Counted from the first letter of the stretch, positions 11,148 to 23,657 are shown. The stretch is 64,000 nt of DNA from Vanessa cardui (GCF_905220365.1 NC_061147.1:7440001-7504000); one strand, 5' to 3'. The notes: generated by a model not told the origin, from the sequence alone. Program-made: numbers and translations.

Positions 11148-11827
11148 TTATTGTGTACAATTTCCTTAAAAAAATATACATCAGTTGTTTGAAATTAATA
11201 AGTTTAGGTAGATACAGGTTATAATTCAATTCGAGGTGGTCAGTGAAAGAAATGTTGTAAGGAACTCAGCACGTTTCTGATAGAATATCAGCATTTGCAA
11301 CGGCCTGCACCAACATCGATAGAAGAATTGTTGTAAGTGTATTCTACGTATCATACCGTATGTTACTTTTCTGTAAATATTCCAAACGGTACAGAAACAT
11401 ACTGCATCAAAAGTAGATCAAACTCATGTAAATTTTTCCAAATGATTTTTATTACTTTCAAATTCAATAGAAATTACGATTACGGTACCTAGATTAGTTG
11501 TTCCAAAATCAAATTAAATTATTTATAGCCATGCTACCTACCTTTCCATTCAAATGACGAGTTTAATTATACTTACCTATAGTTTCTTAATCGCTAATCA
11601 ATGGCGCCTGACTTGGTAATTCTTATTGGTCGATGGGTGCCGTGCTTTAAGTGACCAATGGGAATTATTTATTCAAATCATGAACATTTAACGTTACAAA
11701 CAGTTTACATTAACAATCTAACTGTCAACATTTCTGACACTAGATTGTTTCTTACAATAATTAATGCAAAATAAGACGAGAACTAACTCTAATAGATTCT
11801 TCAATATATTAAAACGAGTAATATCTA

Positions 11828-12180
11828 TCTTTTTTATCTTATGATATAGGTTGGTAGACTAGCAAATGGGCCACCTGATGTTAATCCGTCAACATCGCCC
11901 ATAGACAATTGCGCTGTAACAAATATTAACCTTTCCTTACATCGCAAATGCGCCACAAATGTTGGGTACTAAGATGTTCCCAATATTCACTAATATTATA
12001 TTGATATGCGTAACATAATAGTTCGTGAAATTATGTCCCTTGTACCTGTAGTTATACTGATTCATTCTCCTTTCAAACCGGAAAACAACAATACTGAGTA
12101 ATATTATTTGGCGGTACAAGATCTGATGAGTGCGTGGTACCCAGCTACCTAGACGAGCTTGCACAGAGTCGTAGGACTAA
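11828..12180 (-). mobile_element. SINE-C with internal insertion
   Basis: The reverse copy runs from GATATAGGTTGGTAGACTAG to GAGCTTGCACAGAGTC, with about 50 extra AT-rich bases near 11975-12030. Confidence 0.75.
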
Positions 12181-12719
12181 GAATAATACTGTTTTATTTA
12201 TATTAATCTGATTAAAAATCATAGAAGGGACAGTTTTTTTGACGTATTAGCAAACAGATACGTCGTTTCGCTCTTATCCTAATTTGTATTCAATTTTGAC
12301 TGTGTATTGCTCTTTGTTGCTTCATCATAATAGTGCATTTCGTTTGTGTTTTGAGTGTATAAAGATTTTATTGAGATACTTACCAAGTATAATACTTTAG
12401 GATCACTACTCTTTATTCCCGTGTTGTGATAATGTGTGAATTGTGAGTTTGAGTAATTGCAGGCACAAGAGTTCTCAAATATGTGGATCTCAACAAAAAA
12501 ATGACCAATAGCGGTATTTTTATACAACATGAAAAAAACTGTATCAACCAATCATAATCCACAAAAATAATAATTCCGACAAATATTTACAAAAGCAATT
12601 TTACTGTAACAAAAACAACAGTGATCCAAAAAATTTTTTTCAACGATTCAATTAAAATTATCAACAATAATTTACCTCTCGGCGTTACCGTTAAATGACA
12701 ATTATTTTAATCCAGCTGT

Positions 12720-13095
12720 GATTTTTTAAATATCATCTAGGAAAGCCACGCATCGGTACACAGGGTCACCCGTGCCTCGGTGAAAAACGACGGTGAAAAA
12801 CGATCAACCTGTTCGGTAGCCGACACGCACGGCTGAACAAATTCTGAACGGTTTTGGCGTCGGGCGATATCTTGCATTAACAATATTTCTCTTTTTGTAT
12901 CGTCGATGGCATTTTTTACTATTTTCATTCGTTCTATTGGTGGCTAGTGTTAAGAAAAACTTATCACGTCGTGGCTACGTGAACAATCATCTCGTTATCT
13001 GTTGACTTAGCCACTTGTCCGGTGAATGACCAGATCCATTGATACCGGGTGAATGGGTGACGATAGTCTGTTTCGTTGTGGTTGCTGTTTTCAAT
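12720..13095. other. GC-richer, repeat-free island with a short minus-strand frame
   Basis: It stands out from AT-rich flanks by its CpG content. A 63-codon - strand frame (12737-12928) starts MKIVKNAIDDTKREILLMQD and looks like an amphipathic, charged peptide, but it matches nothing I know. It could be a conserved element, a decayed transposon frame or a microexon source. Confidence 0.25.
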
Positions 13096-13099
13096 TTCT

Positions 13100-14345
13100 T
13101 GCTTATTACATTGATGCGACATATTATTTTAGTAATTGTTACGGGTAACAACCTCCTTGGTCAGATATTTAAGGAGTTGATTATTTAATCTGTGAAATAA
13201 CAAATTTTGTAACTACAGATATATTTAAAAAGTTAAAGGAGAAACAGTTAGAGGATAAATAAAAATACCGTTAATATTATCTGATTTTTATTTCAATTGC
13301 AGCTATGATGAGTATCTGATTCACCATAAGACTCTTGACAGCTAGGTAATTAGTTATGTCAATAAAAATCTAAGAAGCTAGCAAATACGATGGAGATATA
13401 TTGAGTGGATTATGAGTACCTATGACCTCACGATGACATTAGAACCACTGATGCAAACCACCGTACTTTATTGCAAAATTCAATTGCAAGATTTGACCAG
13501 ATACTAAGGTTTGAAGTTGAATAATTTTGACCGAAAACATTCCCTAATACTGATACATAAAATATGACCGTCTTAATTTAAAAAATTGTCAGAACTAATA
13601 TTTTCTAAATCAGTACGTTTATACATCTTTATACTGCATGAGGCTTTGTGATTGAATTCGAACATTTCTACAGCTTTCCATTATCTTTGTTGATATATGT
13701 ATATTTGTAATGTATGTCCTTTTCGTGTATGTGAAATATTATTGTTTGTTTAGGCATATACTTTCTTTCTTTACTAACTCACCTTGTTTTGTTCTTTGTA
13801 TGTTATTTGCCATTATCGAAATCAGTACCTCGGAGGTTAACTGTAGTAATTTGGTTCTAGATTATAGGAGGAAGGAAAAGTTTTGTGGAGAGATGCGAGG
13901 TTCGCTGATCGGTCTTGAGATTGGCCGCCGTTACCGAAAACGGCAAATGTCTGTCATCACCTTAAAGAAATAAACATTCACAAGCAAGGCAATGCTAGTA
14001 AATAAGTGATAGGTTCCGTATATTGCAAATTCAAATCCGTAATACAATAACAATGAAAAGACTAAGAACACTGTAATAATAAAATGTTAAGAATTTTAAC
14101 TAAACAAATTTAAAACAAAATACCTTCCGAAGTTATTCTCTACGAAAGTATTTGAAGACGAAAAAAAAATCTATGAATAATCATCAGGTCGCCATGTTTG
14201 TGTTTATCGTGAACCCGATATGGTCACATGACGAGAAAACTTTTCGTTTCAATGACATATACAGTTTAAATTAACATACGAGATATATGTTTGCATAGTT
14301 ATTTGAGGAATAAACCGGTATTGTTGCAATATTTATGTATAAATC
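13100..14345. other. Unannotated intron
   Basis: The 87-codon frame at 13710-13973 has no domain-like sequence and no supporting splice sites. Nothing else seen. Confidence 0.45.
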
Positions 14346-14349
14346 TTCT

Positions 14350-14945
14350 GTATGTGCATAAGTCAGCTCCTTAGTCACCTAGGAGCTAAAGAATCGTTAA
14401 GGAATAAATTTAGAGAAATCAAGATATTGACTGTTGCTTCTCAATATATATTCTGCAATGTTATGTATGTACGAAAAAATATTAATGATTTCATGAGAAA
14501 ATGTGATACTCATAGCATTGGTACAAGAAACAAACACAAACTTGTTACTCCTGTTACTCGACTACATAGAGTCAGTAACTCCTTTGTGGGGCAATGTATA
14601 CGGTTTTACAACAGGATCCCAGAAAGCGTTCAAAATGCCTCTGTTACCAAATTTAAGAAAATTATTAAGGAACGCTTGTGTGCAAAAGGTTACTATACAA
14701 TTAATGAGTTTATGATCGATAGCACACCTTGGGAATGAAACGATCGCCTCCTGGCTATTTCATCTCATATTAAATTGTTTAAATAATATATGAGACAACT
14801 AAAAAAAAAGAAACCCGCTGAGTTTCTTTCGCCGGTTCTTCTCAGGTCAGGGTATTTTCTTTTCCGAACCGGTGGTAGTGTTTCAATTGACCATCAATAA
14901 GAAAGTGTAATGCTTCTATATTGAATAAAGTTATTTGAGTTTGTT
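14350..14945 (+). mobile_element. Non-LTR retrotransposon 3' end with residual RT C-terminus
   Basis: A 128-codon open frame (14352-14738) reads as the C-terminal part of a non-LTR reverse-transcriptase polyprotein. It has FREIKILTVASQYIF, a TRNKHKLVTPVTRLH stretch, SFVGQCIRFYNRIPES and a KGYYTINEFM end. This lies past the catalytic domain, so no RT motif is present. It is followed by the family's 3' UTR (CTTTCGCCGGTTCTTCTCAG, GAACCGGTGGTAGTGTTTC) and a TTGAGTTTG-type tail. It is a dead, 5'-truncated insertion; the family is like jockey/CR1-clade insect elements, not resolved further. Confidence 0.8.
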
Positions 14946-14949
14946 TGAA

Positions 14950-16210
14950 AAAGTTGGACCGATTTTGAAGTTTTTATATCTTGGGGAGATGTCGATGATC
15001 CCAAGCCCAGAGAAACGATGACTGGATGTCGTGAGGTAGGACTAGAGAGCAAATAGATTTAGACAAGATGATACTAAAGATGAGGCTCAATGCCATGAAC
15101 ATGCCTATTTCCAGCGTCTATATTCCAACTGGAAGGCAGACTGGAAAAAAGCAGGATTAATAAATGCCAGGAAAAGAAGAAAAATCAAAAATTAAATAAC
15201 TAACGAAGATGGGAAACGCAGTTTGTGTTTTCTGGGGCCAATTACATCCATTCTATATTTATATATTCTTTATTATAATCTACCATATGGTCCTTTCACC
15301 TATCTAAATAGACATTGCCTCTATGAAAAATATAAATTAATTCGTCTTAGAAGATGTTGTGATACTGTAATTAGCTAAGTCACAGATGAATGCCTACTGG
15401 CTCACCCTTCAAATTGGAAAAAAATCCACTGGCAATATGACTGATGGTTTGTTACAGGATGATCGAAATGATAAAGATGGTTTGTCATTTATTTTCACGG
15501 TGAGATTTCTTTCTCGGCTTCTTCATATTAGGTATTCGTCTAGTGAATATTATATTAAATCAAAAACAACATATTTTTCTCAACAATCTCGTTAATACCT
15601 ACACTAATTGCCATTTTATGATCATCATCGTTAATGACTACAAGAAGCAACAATTTAAGCGCTAAGATTTGAGTCTTTTGTGTCTTTGTTACACTGGCTC
15701 ACTCACCTTTGAACCAACAATATCATTGCTCTTTAGCGGTAGAATAACGCTTTCTGAACACCAAAAAATAGACATGTAATAATAATAATAAATTAATTTA
15801 TTCTTCCCCACAGACATTACAGTTTTATTTTTCATGCCTCAATTATAAATACAATTGTTTGAGCAGGGTCAAACTAGGTTGTGGTACTAAGGTACTGTCC
15901 CTTTCTAGGATAGACCTATTTATTTTTAATAATCATAATATACGAAGCTCCTTCATATATAGAGAATTATAACCATGTTATGTATAAAGCCTTTTTTTAG
16001 TCCTTATAAATTGATTTTGTTTAAATCTACAAATAATCTGCACTTGAAGTAATTTATTATCTTCGTATTTGAATACATTTTAAATAACTTACATCTAAGA
16101 TTTAACACAGATTAAAAATATGATACAGAACTAAACAATTATTTCCTAGACGATTCGTCGCGCTATCGACATTCCGAAAGCACTATTGACCATGTAAAAT
16201 TAGAAATCGA
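14950..16210. other. Unannotated intron
   Basis: A GC-richer piece at 14980-15190 may be worn transposon sequence. Apart from the SINE-C scrap at 15690, nothing recognised. Confidence 0.45.
15690..15752 (-). mobile_element. SINE-C fragment
   Basis: TTACACTGGCTCACTCACCT and TTTAGCGGTAGAATAACG match the reverse element. Confidence 0.5.
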
Positions 16211-16212
16211 AA

Positions 16213-16312
16213 TGGTTCAAAATCAAAATATGCTTTATTAAAACATGTTCTTGCAAGTAGTTTTGATAAAAGTTTAATTTCGATACTGGTTCGGTTGGTT
16301 GATACAGAGAAC
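16213..16312 (-). mobile_element. LINE-D-like 3' end, degenerate
   Basis: TCAAAATCAAAATATGCTTT and ATACTGGTTCGGTTGG are in the right order; heavily worn. Confidence 0.4.
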
Positions 16313-16314
16313 GG

Positions 16315-17210
16315 CTGACAATAAAATAAATTGTTTATTTTAAGTATTGTTGCAACAGAGTTAGAAAACAAATCTCATTTGATTTTAGTATTTAAGTAAG
16401 TTTACAAAACAAAGCTTCTTAATGACACATACATTGGAAATAATAATTAAATCAATTTCACGGATGATGCTGTGCACAGCAGTGACTGCTTAAATCAATA
16501 AATAATTTATTATACTAACAGCAGATAAAATTGTGTGCTTTTAAATAAAATTAAAAACAGCGTTATTGTGCACATAGATACGTAGACTATCATAGAACAG
16601 GAAAGGTCAATAAACTTGGATTTGATTACATAATACTCGATTTAAAAAAGGAATTAAAGTATTCCATTTTTAAATTATTAAATGCCCATTCTGACCGCTT
16701 ATAAACATTTCTATGATAAAAGATATATTTATTGAATAGCAAACTTAAACAATTTATTCTTACGTATACTGAAAATATAATCAATACATGTAAATAAAAT
16801 ATATTTTCATATAGATGCTGAAATATATCTTGGCATTATCAATTTTACCGTTTGTCTGGTTTTACGTATAAAAAATATGTTTTTTTTTTATAATTGTCAT
16901 GTCTTGATTCTATGACCAGTTATGTAAAGCAGAAGCATAGTCATTATCATATTTATAATAATGCGTTCATCATTCAATCGTTAGCTGTATGCAATTAAAT
17001 TGAATAAATTGAACGATTCCTTATATTTATTTAATGATGTGAATTTTACATTTATTATTACGAATAATTTAATTGAATTACGTATTTTTACATATCATGT
17101 GAGATTTAAAAAAACTAACAACTTTTACAATTACATTTTTAATTATTTAAATTTTATAATTTTTTTACTACATTACATATACATATATGTTTAGCGAGTG
17201 GGTTAAACAT
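16315..17210. other. Unannotated AT-rich intron
   Basis: Very AT-rich, no feature seen. Confidence 0.5.
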
Positions 17211-17214
17211 AGAT

Positions 17215-17285
17215 TTATCTCTTTCTGTCTCCATTGATTTGATATGCGAAAGAAGAAGAAGACATTATTTAACTAATTATCCTTT
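17215..17285 (+). repeat. Short dispersed repeat F, copy 1
   Basis: A TCTCTTTCTGTC start, a TTGATTTGATAT middle, AAGAAGAAGACA and a TTTAACTAATTA end recur at 52340, 58955 and 60598, always on the + strand. The family was not recognised. Confidence 0.5.
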
Positions 17286-17379
17286 AAACAAAATTTATAG
17301 TTAATGCTGAATAACCGTACATATTTCTCAGTTTGAATACCGATATATTTTATTGGTAATTAAGTATAAGCGAAAAACG

Positions 17380-17560
17380 TCGCCTGTAAAACTTTCATTG
17401 CTGGCTTAAGACCTTCTCACGCCTTGAGGAAACGGTTTGGAGCTTAATCCACGCTACTCCAATGCGGGTTGGTGAATTTAATTTGAAATTAGACACATGC
17501 AGGTTTCCTCACGATGATTCGTGACACTGCCGAACACAAAACGAGCTTGGCTGGATTTGA
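17380..17560 (-). mobile_element. SINE-B, degenerate
   Basis: CCAATGCGGGTTGGTGAAT and CACATGCAGGTTTCCTCACG are preserved; the rest is worn. Confidence 0.65.
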
Positions 17561-17826
17561 CTACGCTACCATTTCTTTGAACTTACATGGATGATATTCT
17601 CCAGCGACAAAATGCTGGAGTCTTGGAACCTGCTTCTGAAGATAAAGACTTTATCCAGACAGGGTTAGACTTTACTGCAGAGAACTGCTATCTTGAGCAC
17701 TGAATCCAATGTATTATCACAGTAGTCTACGAAGAATTCTTACAAAAATATAAGGAAGTTAAACTAGCGTGGATAAATTCGTCTCATCCTATGGGATCGG
17801 GGAAGTGATCGGGGCTAACGACATTG

Positions 17827-17834
17827 TGACGTCA
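17827..17834. promoter_or_regulatory. Consensus CRE, TGACGTCA
   Basis: A perfect CREB/ATF palindrome is followed by TTAATC. It is a single isolated site and function is not shown. Confidence 0.2.
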
Positions 17835-18354
17835 TTAATCAACTGCACACGAGGGTGTAAACTTAGAACGAGAACCGGGTATGTGACAAAATCATTCCGA
17901 AGTCATTCGATCAGTGACTATTGTCTATGTTTTATAGCTTACTTTGTAATATAGGGATATTACTGGTAGTATTTCTTGTAAGCATTTTTGACATTCATCT
18001 ATTAATTGGCATTGTTTTACAGATAGCGTGATCGATTTGTATCTTAAATAATTTCTATTGTACTAAATAATAGGTTTAACTAGATCAAAGATACACTTGC
18101 ACGTAAATTTGGTATGAAGGTAGTTCGTGTACCGGGGAAAGACATAAGCTACTTTTTAATTCACACCTCGAGAGGTACAATGGGGGTGAAGTTTTGTGTG
18201 CTATATATCTATATATGTTTTGTAAATTTCGCAAGAGTAAAGCCGGCGGGTTCAGCTAGTTTACAATTATTATTTATATTGAAAATCGGAACTGTCATTT
18301 TGTGTATGCATTTTATAACCCATGTCATACCTCTAAACACTTTGAAGTGTAATC

Positions 18355-18527
18355 TATATTTATATTATAAATGTGAAAGTAACTCTGTCTCTCTGTCTTT
18401 CGCAATTAAACCGTTGAACTGAATTTGATGAAATTTGATATTAAGCAAACTTGACCTTCAATAAAGGACATAGGGTACTTTTTTGCCTGACACGACAATA
18501 CGAGAGCGACACGGGCGACTACTAGTC
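18355..18527 (+). mobile_element. Helitron-like repeat
   Basis: TATTATAAATGTGAAAGTAA start, GTCTCTCTGTC block, GGGCGACTACTAGT end. The CTAGT end and lack of inverted repeats suggest a non-autonomous Helitron-like element. Confidence 0.65.
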
Positions 18528-18560
18528 TGTGATGATATTAATATCTTGTTAAGTTAATAG

Positions 18561-18815
18561 TCGAGATGGCCCAGTGGTTAGAACGCGTGCATATTAACTC
18601 GTAACATCGCTGATTCATGTGCTTAATTTGTGTTTAAAATTTATCTCGTGCGGTGAAGGAAAACATCGTGGGGAAACCTGCATGTGTCGGATTTCATAGA
18701 AATTCTGCCACATGTGTATTGGAACAGCGTGGTGGAATATGTTCCAAACCTTTTCCTCAAATGGAGAGGAGGCCTTTAGCCTAGCAGTGGGAATTTACAG
18801 GCTTTTGTTGTTGTT
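18561..18815 (+). mobile_element. SINE-B, near full length
   Basis: The head GTCGAGATGGCCCAGTGGTT leads to the tail TTTACAGGCTTTTGTTGTTG; the region around box B is deleted. Confidence 0.85.
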
Positions 18816-18819
18816 TGTT

Positions 18820-20190
18820 TATAAGTTAATAGAATATAAAAAATACAGTTAACTCATTAAAAAATAATTGATATGATTTAATATATTATAAAAGCAGTTA
18901 TATAACGATTAGCTTAGTCAAATAATCATTCGTTAATGCAATTCTAGATAATTATATTCTAATGGAATATTTTATTAAACTAAATTATTTGCATAATTTT
19001 TCATTAAGTATGTTTATTTAAATACAATTATTAAAATGCAATTATCGTTTTTAATTTTTTACATAATGATGTGTTTTTATTTAAAAATATTAAATTTTAT
19101 GTTTTTACGGATGATTGTTTCGTTCGAACGTTTTGAATTTAAACAAAAACATTGAATCGATTTAATAATTAATAACATAAACTTTTGATAAAAGAAAAAC
19201 GTTTTCAACCGACTTCAAAAAGGAGGAGGTTATCAATTCGTCTGTATTTTTTTAATTATTATTTTTCAAATTTAATGAGACTATGTGCGAATTATTACTT
19301 CTTAGGTAACAAACGTCATACAAATATAAAACCTCCTTTACAATCGATTTGAAATAGCTCAATTTAAGATTTTATTAAATAAATATATGTTCTACATAAC
19401 TGTCTAATTACATAATTCTTATATATAATTATTCTAAATCTTGTTATGTATATTAATAACATACATATATAATTTTAAATTACATTAATATAAATGTTTA
19501 TAAAGGATTAATATAATATAAAACCGTTCAAATCAAATCTTATCCTACTTCACTAGAATAAAGTTAAAACTATACAAATCAGTCTACCCGTTTTTAAGTG
19601 ATCGGGTAACATACATACGACCTACTTCTATTAGAGTTTGTTAACAAATGGATATTTATCAAACACACAATTGACACAAAATAACTCACATATTTATTAT
19701 GACAATTTTAGAAATGAAATTTGTCATACATATTCAATAACTATTGAATTTCATGCACAGCTATAAGCACATCTAATAATAATTTTGTAACAGAAACGTT
19801 TTAGCAAAACCTTAGTAGTGCTAGCTTTACATTCAGTTTTACTTTAAAAATATTTGAAGGTCATAAAAATGAAATGTCTAATGTGACAAATAATGCATAT
19901 ACAAGGTTATACATCTACACAGTGATATGAAGACATCAAGTTGAACGGTCCGTGATGATTCGTCTCCAGTATTTTGAGGAAAAACGTTTGTGGATTTTCG
20001 AGTAACTAATTGTCTTTGACAGATTATAAGGCTGAATAATGTTAGACGTTGGATATGACGAGAAAAAATGTATTCGAAAAAAAAATAAGCTAGATTATAA
20101 TTACAAAAAATAAATCTTAGAGTGCGAAGTTGACATTTATGTTTCATAAGAGTTTACTGTTGTTCGATTTTTTTATTTTTTTTTTTAATT
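18820..20190. other. Unannotated AT-rich intron
   Basis: Apart from the repeat core at 19203, no feature. The 89-codon reverse frame (19878-20147) has no recognisable domain. Confidence 0.45.
19203..19255 (+). repeat. Fragment with CCGACTTCAAAAAGGAGGAG core, copy 1
   Basis: It matches in reverse the stretch at 46797-46850. I recognise this core as a very common insect intronic repeat, class not assigned. Confidence 0.5.
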
Positions 20191-20194
20191 TTGA

Positions 20195-20410
20195 GACTGA
20201 AGTGATCACTAACCATATACATTGGAACCGTAAGAAATATGGACCATCCCTTACAATACGCCAACAGTCTTGGGATGTAACATGCCCCTTGTTCCATATC
20301 TTCTATTCTATATTTGGTTTAAATTAGTTCAGACACTCTTTAAGCTGAAACACAACTCGAAGTAATTCTGATTGGTTAATTGATGATAAACTTTGTACAA
20401 GACAAAGTTT
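20195..20410 (-). mobile_element. SINE-C, degenerate
   Basis: CTTACAATACGCCAACAG, CTTGGGATGTAACATGCCCC and GAAACACAACTCGAAGTAA follow the order of reverse SINE-C. Confidence 0.45.
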
Positions 20411-20660
20411 TTCTACTAAATAAAAATAATATTTATGTATCAGATTTGTAGTGTGTTATTTATAAAATAATAATGTTATATTTTACTACATTATGAATGT
20501 TATACGAAACTTACTCATACTCCTTAGTTTGAATACTGGTATTTAATTCCTTTCCACACATAATTTTAGCCAAGTAGCTCGCATATTCGTTTTATCACTT
20601 GGAACAAGTTTCGTTACTGCAAACAGTCGACACAGAATTATACAATACTACATTACATTT

Positions 20661-20880
20661 GACTACCTCCGTGGTCGAGTAGTGTGTACACTAGTTTTCA
20701 TGGGTACCCCAGCCCGAGTTCGATTCCCAGGCGAGTCGATGTAGAAAAAGTTCATTAGTTTTCTATTTTGTCTTTGGTTTGGGTGTTTGTGGTACCGTCG
20801 CTACTTCTGATTTTCCATAACACTTGCTTTAGCTACTTACATAGGGATCAGAGTAATGTATATGATGTTGTCCATTATTT
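20661..20880 (+). mobile_element. SINE-A, near full length
   Basis: The head is GACTACCTCCGTGGTCGAGT; box B and the body end are both present. Confidence 0.85.
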
Positions 20881-21029
20881 ATTTTACAAATACCTTTTAG
20901 GTACTTAGAATAATCGAACGCATTTCCTATATACAATTTTCTTTAAATACATATCATATGAGTTTTACAGCATATTCGTTCGAAATTTAAATTAACCACA
21001 TAAGACAATAACACATTTACGCACACAGT

Positions 21030-21044
21030 GTCACGTGACGTCGG
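21030..21044. promoter_or_regulatory. Perfect E-box palindrome joined to a CRE-like site
   Basis: GTCACGTGAC (21030-21039) overlaps TGACGTCG. This fits bHLH-ZIP and CREB/ATF sites. No repeat was recognised here. Confidence 0.25.
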
Positions 21045-21336
21045 CTACAATCCACAACAATTAATTTAAAAGACAAACCCTGTTCTTTCAACCGCAGACA
21101 TCATTAGTATGTGAGTCTTACGGCCTCCGCCTCTGAGTGATAAATGTTATATAGTTGCTTGTGACAAGTTGAATCAAGTTTGAGATGAAATTGTCTGCAA
21201 TTTTATTGATATATTGCTAAAGATTTATTAATAAAATTCTCATTTATTTTATAATAAAACCATTTATTATTTAATTGCAAATTACTTTTTTTTGGTAGTA
21301 TTATTTTTTTGTGTCTTGTGATACTGAATACAGCAT

Positions 21337-21618
21337 TTTTTTATGGTATAGGTTGGCGGACAAGCGTATGGGCCACCTGATGGTAAGTATTCACCATCAC
21401 CCATAGACAATGACGCTGTAAGAAAAATTAACTATTCTTACATCGCCAATGTGCCACCAACCTTGGGAACTAAGATGTTATGTCCCTTGTGTCTGTAGTT
21501 ACACTGGCTCACTGACCCTTCAAAACGGAACATAACAATACTGAGTACTGTTATTTGGCGGTAGAATAACTGATGAGTGGGTAGTACCCAGACGGACTTG
21601 CACAAAGCCCTACCACCA
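21337..21618 (-). mobile_element. SINE-C, full length
   Basis: The well-preserved reverse copy runs from TTTATGGTATAGGTTGGCGG to AAAGCCCTACCACCACG. Confidence 0.9.
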
Positions 21619-21887
21619 CGCGTGTTTATATATTAGTAACTTACATTCAATATTTAAATTGTCCCTATGAATTAAGTGTATAGATGATAGCGTAGCTCAA
21701 AGTATCAGATACCTACGTATGCAAAATAATGCATTATCTAATCCCTCGCTCTATAAATTATAACAATGATATCAGAAATACTTCTATACTAATTAGTACT
21801 TTTAGAAACGCCTGGAGTTAGGCTCAGGTTCCACCATAGGACACTAATTACTGTAAATAACAGCATTGTAAATCTGTTTATTTGAAA

Positions 21888-22022
21888 TGAGCAACTATGC
21901 GAGTTTCTTGCCGTTTCTTCTCGCTAGAAGCTGCTTTCCGAAACGGTGGTAGTATTTAAATATTGACGATTCAAAAGCGCTTCGTTGTGAAGTTTACTTG
22001 AATAAAATGGATTTGATTTGAT
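21888..22022 (+). mobile_element. LINE-D-related 3' end
   Basis: GAGTTTCTTGCCGTTTCTTC to TACTTGAATAAAATGGATTT and the TTGATTTGAT tail; same subfamily as 584-700. A Helitron-like repeat follows immediately. Confidence 0.8.
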
Positions 22023-22372
22023 TAATATTATAAATGTGAATGTAGTAACTCTGTCTGTCTGATGCTCTTTCACGACCGAACCAATGAACCGAGTTTAATG
22101 AAAATTGCAGTGTGGCAAACTTCAACTCCAAGGAAGAACATTAGAAGGCTACTTTTTTGCCTAACATATGCCAACTAAAAAAAAATTGACCCGCTGGTCC
22201 GACGACATTCCCAGGATCGCCGGTAGAAGGAGGATAAGGGAAGGAGAGGACTGATCAACGCACCACGTTGATTGGTCCTCTGGGGGAGGCCTATGTTCAA
22301 CAGTGGACAGTATTAGGTTGATGAGATATGACAACCGACATCCTAAAACGAGCGAAGCCGCGGGCGAGAGTT
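22023..22372 (+). mobile_element. Helitron-like repeat interrupted by a LINE fragment
   Basis: ATTATAAATGTGAATGTAGT at the start and ACGAGCGAAGCCGCGGGCGA at the end belong together; the LINE fragment at 22178-22330 splits them. Confidence 0.7.
22178..22330 (+). mobile_element. LINE 3' fragment inserted in a Helitron-like repeat
   Basis: ACCCGCTGGTCCGACGACAT reads as the TRWSDD-type end of a non-LTR polyprotein and is followed by AGGCCTATGTTCAACAGTGG. ATATGNCAAC flanks both sides (near 22166 and 22328) as a probable target duplication. Confidence 0.7.
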
Positions 22373-22616
22373 GTGTATCTTAACTGTTTATTGGTCCAAT
22401 TCGGAACATTTCCAGAAGCACATTTTTTACATATATAGAATCATCGTTATCATTCACCTTATACAGTTTAAGAGGTAAAATAAATATATCTTATTAGCTG
22501 TAGTCGTATCCGATGGCATATGCCATTGAAAACCTCATTTAAACTTATTGGGCATTAAAATATTTTATTAGCTATTTCTATTCATATTCAATATGAATTT
22601 AATAAAATTTTCAAAA

Positions 22617-22752
22617 ATGGTACTGACTTTCGTTCGCCGATTCTGCTCAGGTCAGGGCGTTTTCTATATCGAGCCGTGTTTAATTTGACTATCAATAAGT
22701 AAGTGTAATATTTCCACATTGAATAAAGGAATTTGAGTTTGAGTTTGAGTTT
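22617..22752 (+). mobile_element. LINE 3' end with (TTGAG) tail
   Basis: GACTTTCGTTCGCCGATTCT and GAATAAAGGAATTTGAGTTT match the 3' end of the element at 14350. Confidence 0.7.
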
Positions 22753-22904
22753 TACTAAAAACTCTCAAGATTTAGGACTTTTTGGAACGTGACCAATTTC
22801 AATTTGGAATTCAAAAAATGAATTGCTTCTTAGTTGTGTTTAACTCATTAATAGAAACTCGAAATTTTATATTTCTAACTTCAGAGGTAACGATTTTCTT
22901 TATA

Positions 22905-23035
22905 AAAATTCATCATCATCATCATCATCAGCCCTTTTTGTCCACTGCTGGACATAGGCCTCTCCAAGTGCACGCCACTGTGGTCTTTCTCCGGCTACTC
23001 GCATCCAGCTCCTGCCTTCCACCTTGCGTAAATCG
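22905..23035 (-). mobile_element. LINE-E 3' end with (CAT)n tail
   Basis: (ATC)n is followed by TGTCCACTGCTGGACATAGG and CCACTGTGGTCTTTCTCCGG, the reverse of the end of a common lepidopteran non-LTR element. Confidence 0.75.
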
Positions 23036-23067
23036 TAACAAAAATTATAATAATAATAATAAGATAA

Positions 23068-23294
23068 TAATATATATGAGACAACATCACATACATTACT
23101 CTGATCCCAATGTAAGAAGCTAAAGCACTTGTGTTATGGAAAATCAGACGTAACGACGTTACCTCAAACACCCAGACCCAAGACAACATAGAAAATTAAT
23201 AATAATCTACATCGACTCGGCCGGGATTCGAACCCGGGACCTCAGAGTACCCATGAAAACCGGTGTACACACCACTCGACCACGGAGGTCGTCA
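23068..23294 (-). mobile_element. SINE-A, near full length
   Basis: The reverse copy ends at CCACGGAGGTCGTC. It directly follows a LINE-E 3' end and an AAT-rich spacer. Confidence 0.85.
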
Positions 23295-23657
23295 ATTCAC
23301 CAGGTTTACCATTTTATTAAATAAACCTTCTTCTCTGCGGTCCAGAAATTCCTGTGCAAAATTTCATCCTGTATTTATTTCGTTATACTTAGTCAGTGTG
23401 TCGTTTAAAATGAGGACATAAGCTTCTAGTTGAAAATATCTTCAAAGTCGATTCCCATATTTAATTCAAGTTATTTATGAAAAAGTTTTACCTTTATTTG
23501 GACGATATTATCGCTCAAATAAAATGGAAGTTATAATTTTAATGAATATGTCGATAAATTCCTAGAGATGTTTATTAATCTCGCGATCCTAACCTCATTC
23601 CGTTAAGTGTTTACGCCTTAGAACACAAATTATTATAAAAGTGATATAGATACTACT

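Noticed and set aside
13710..13973. 87-codon frame
   Set aside because: No domain-like sequence and AT-driven codons; considered chance.
22782..23123. 113-codon frame
   Set aside because: Consists largely of the LINE-E tail (poly-His from the CAT repeat) and SINE-A sequence.
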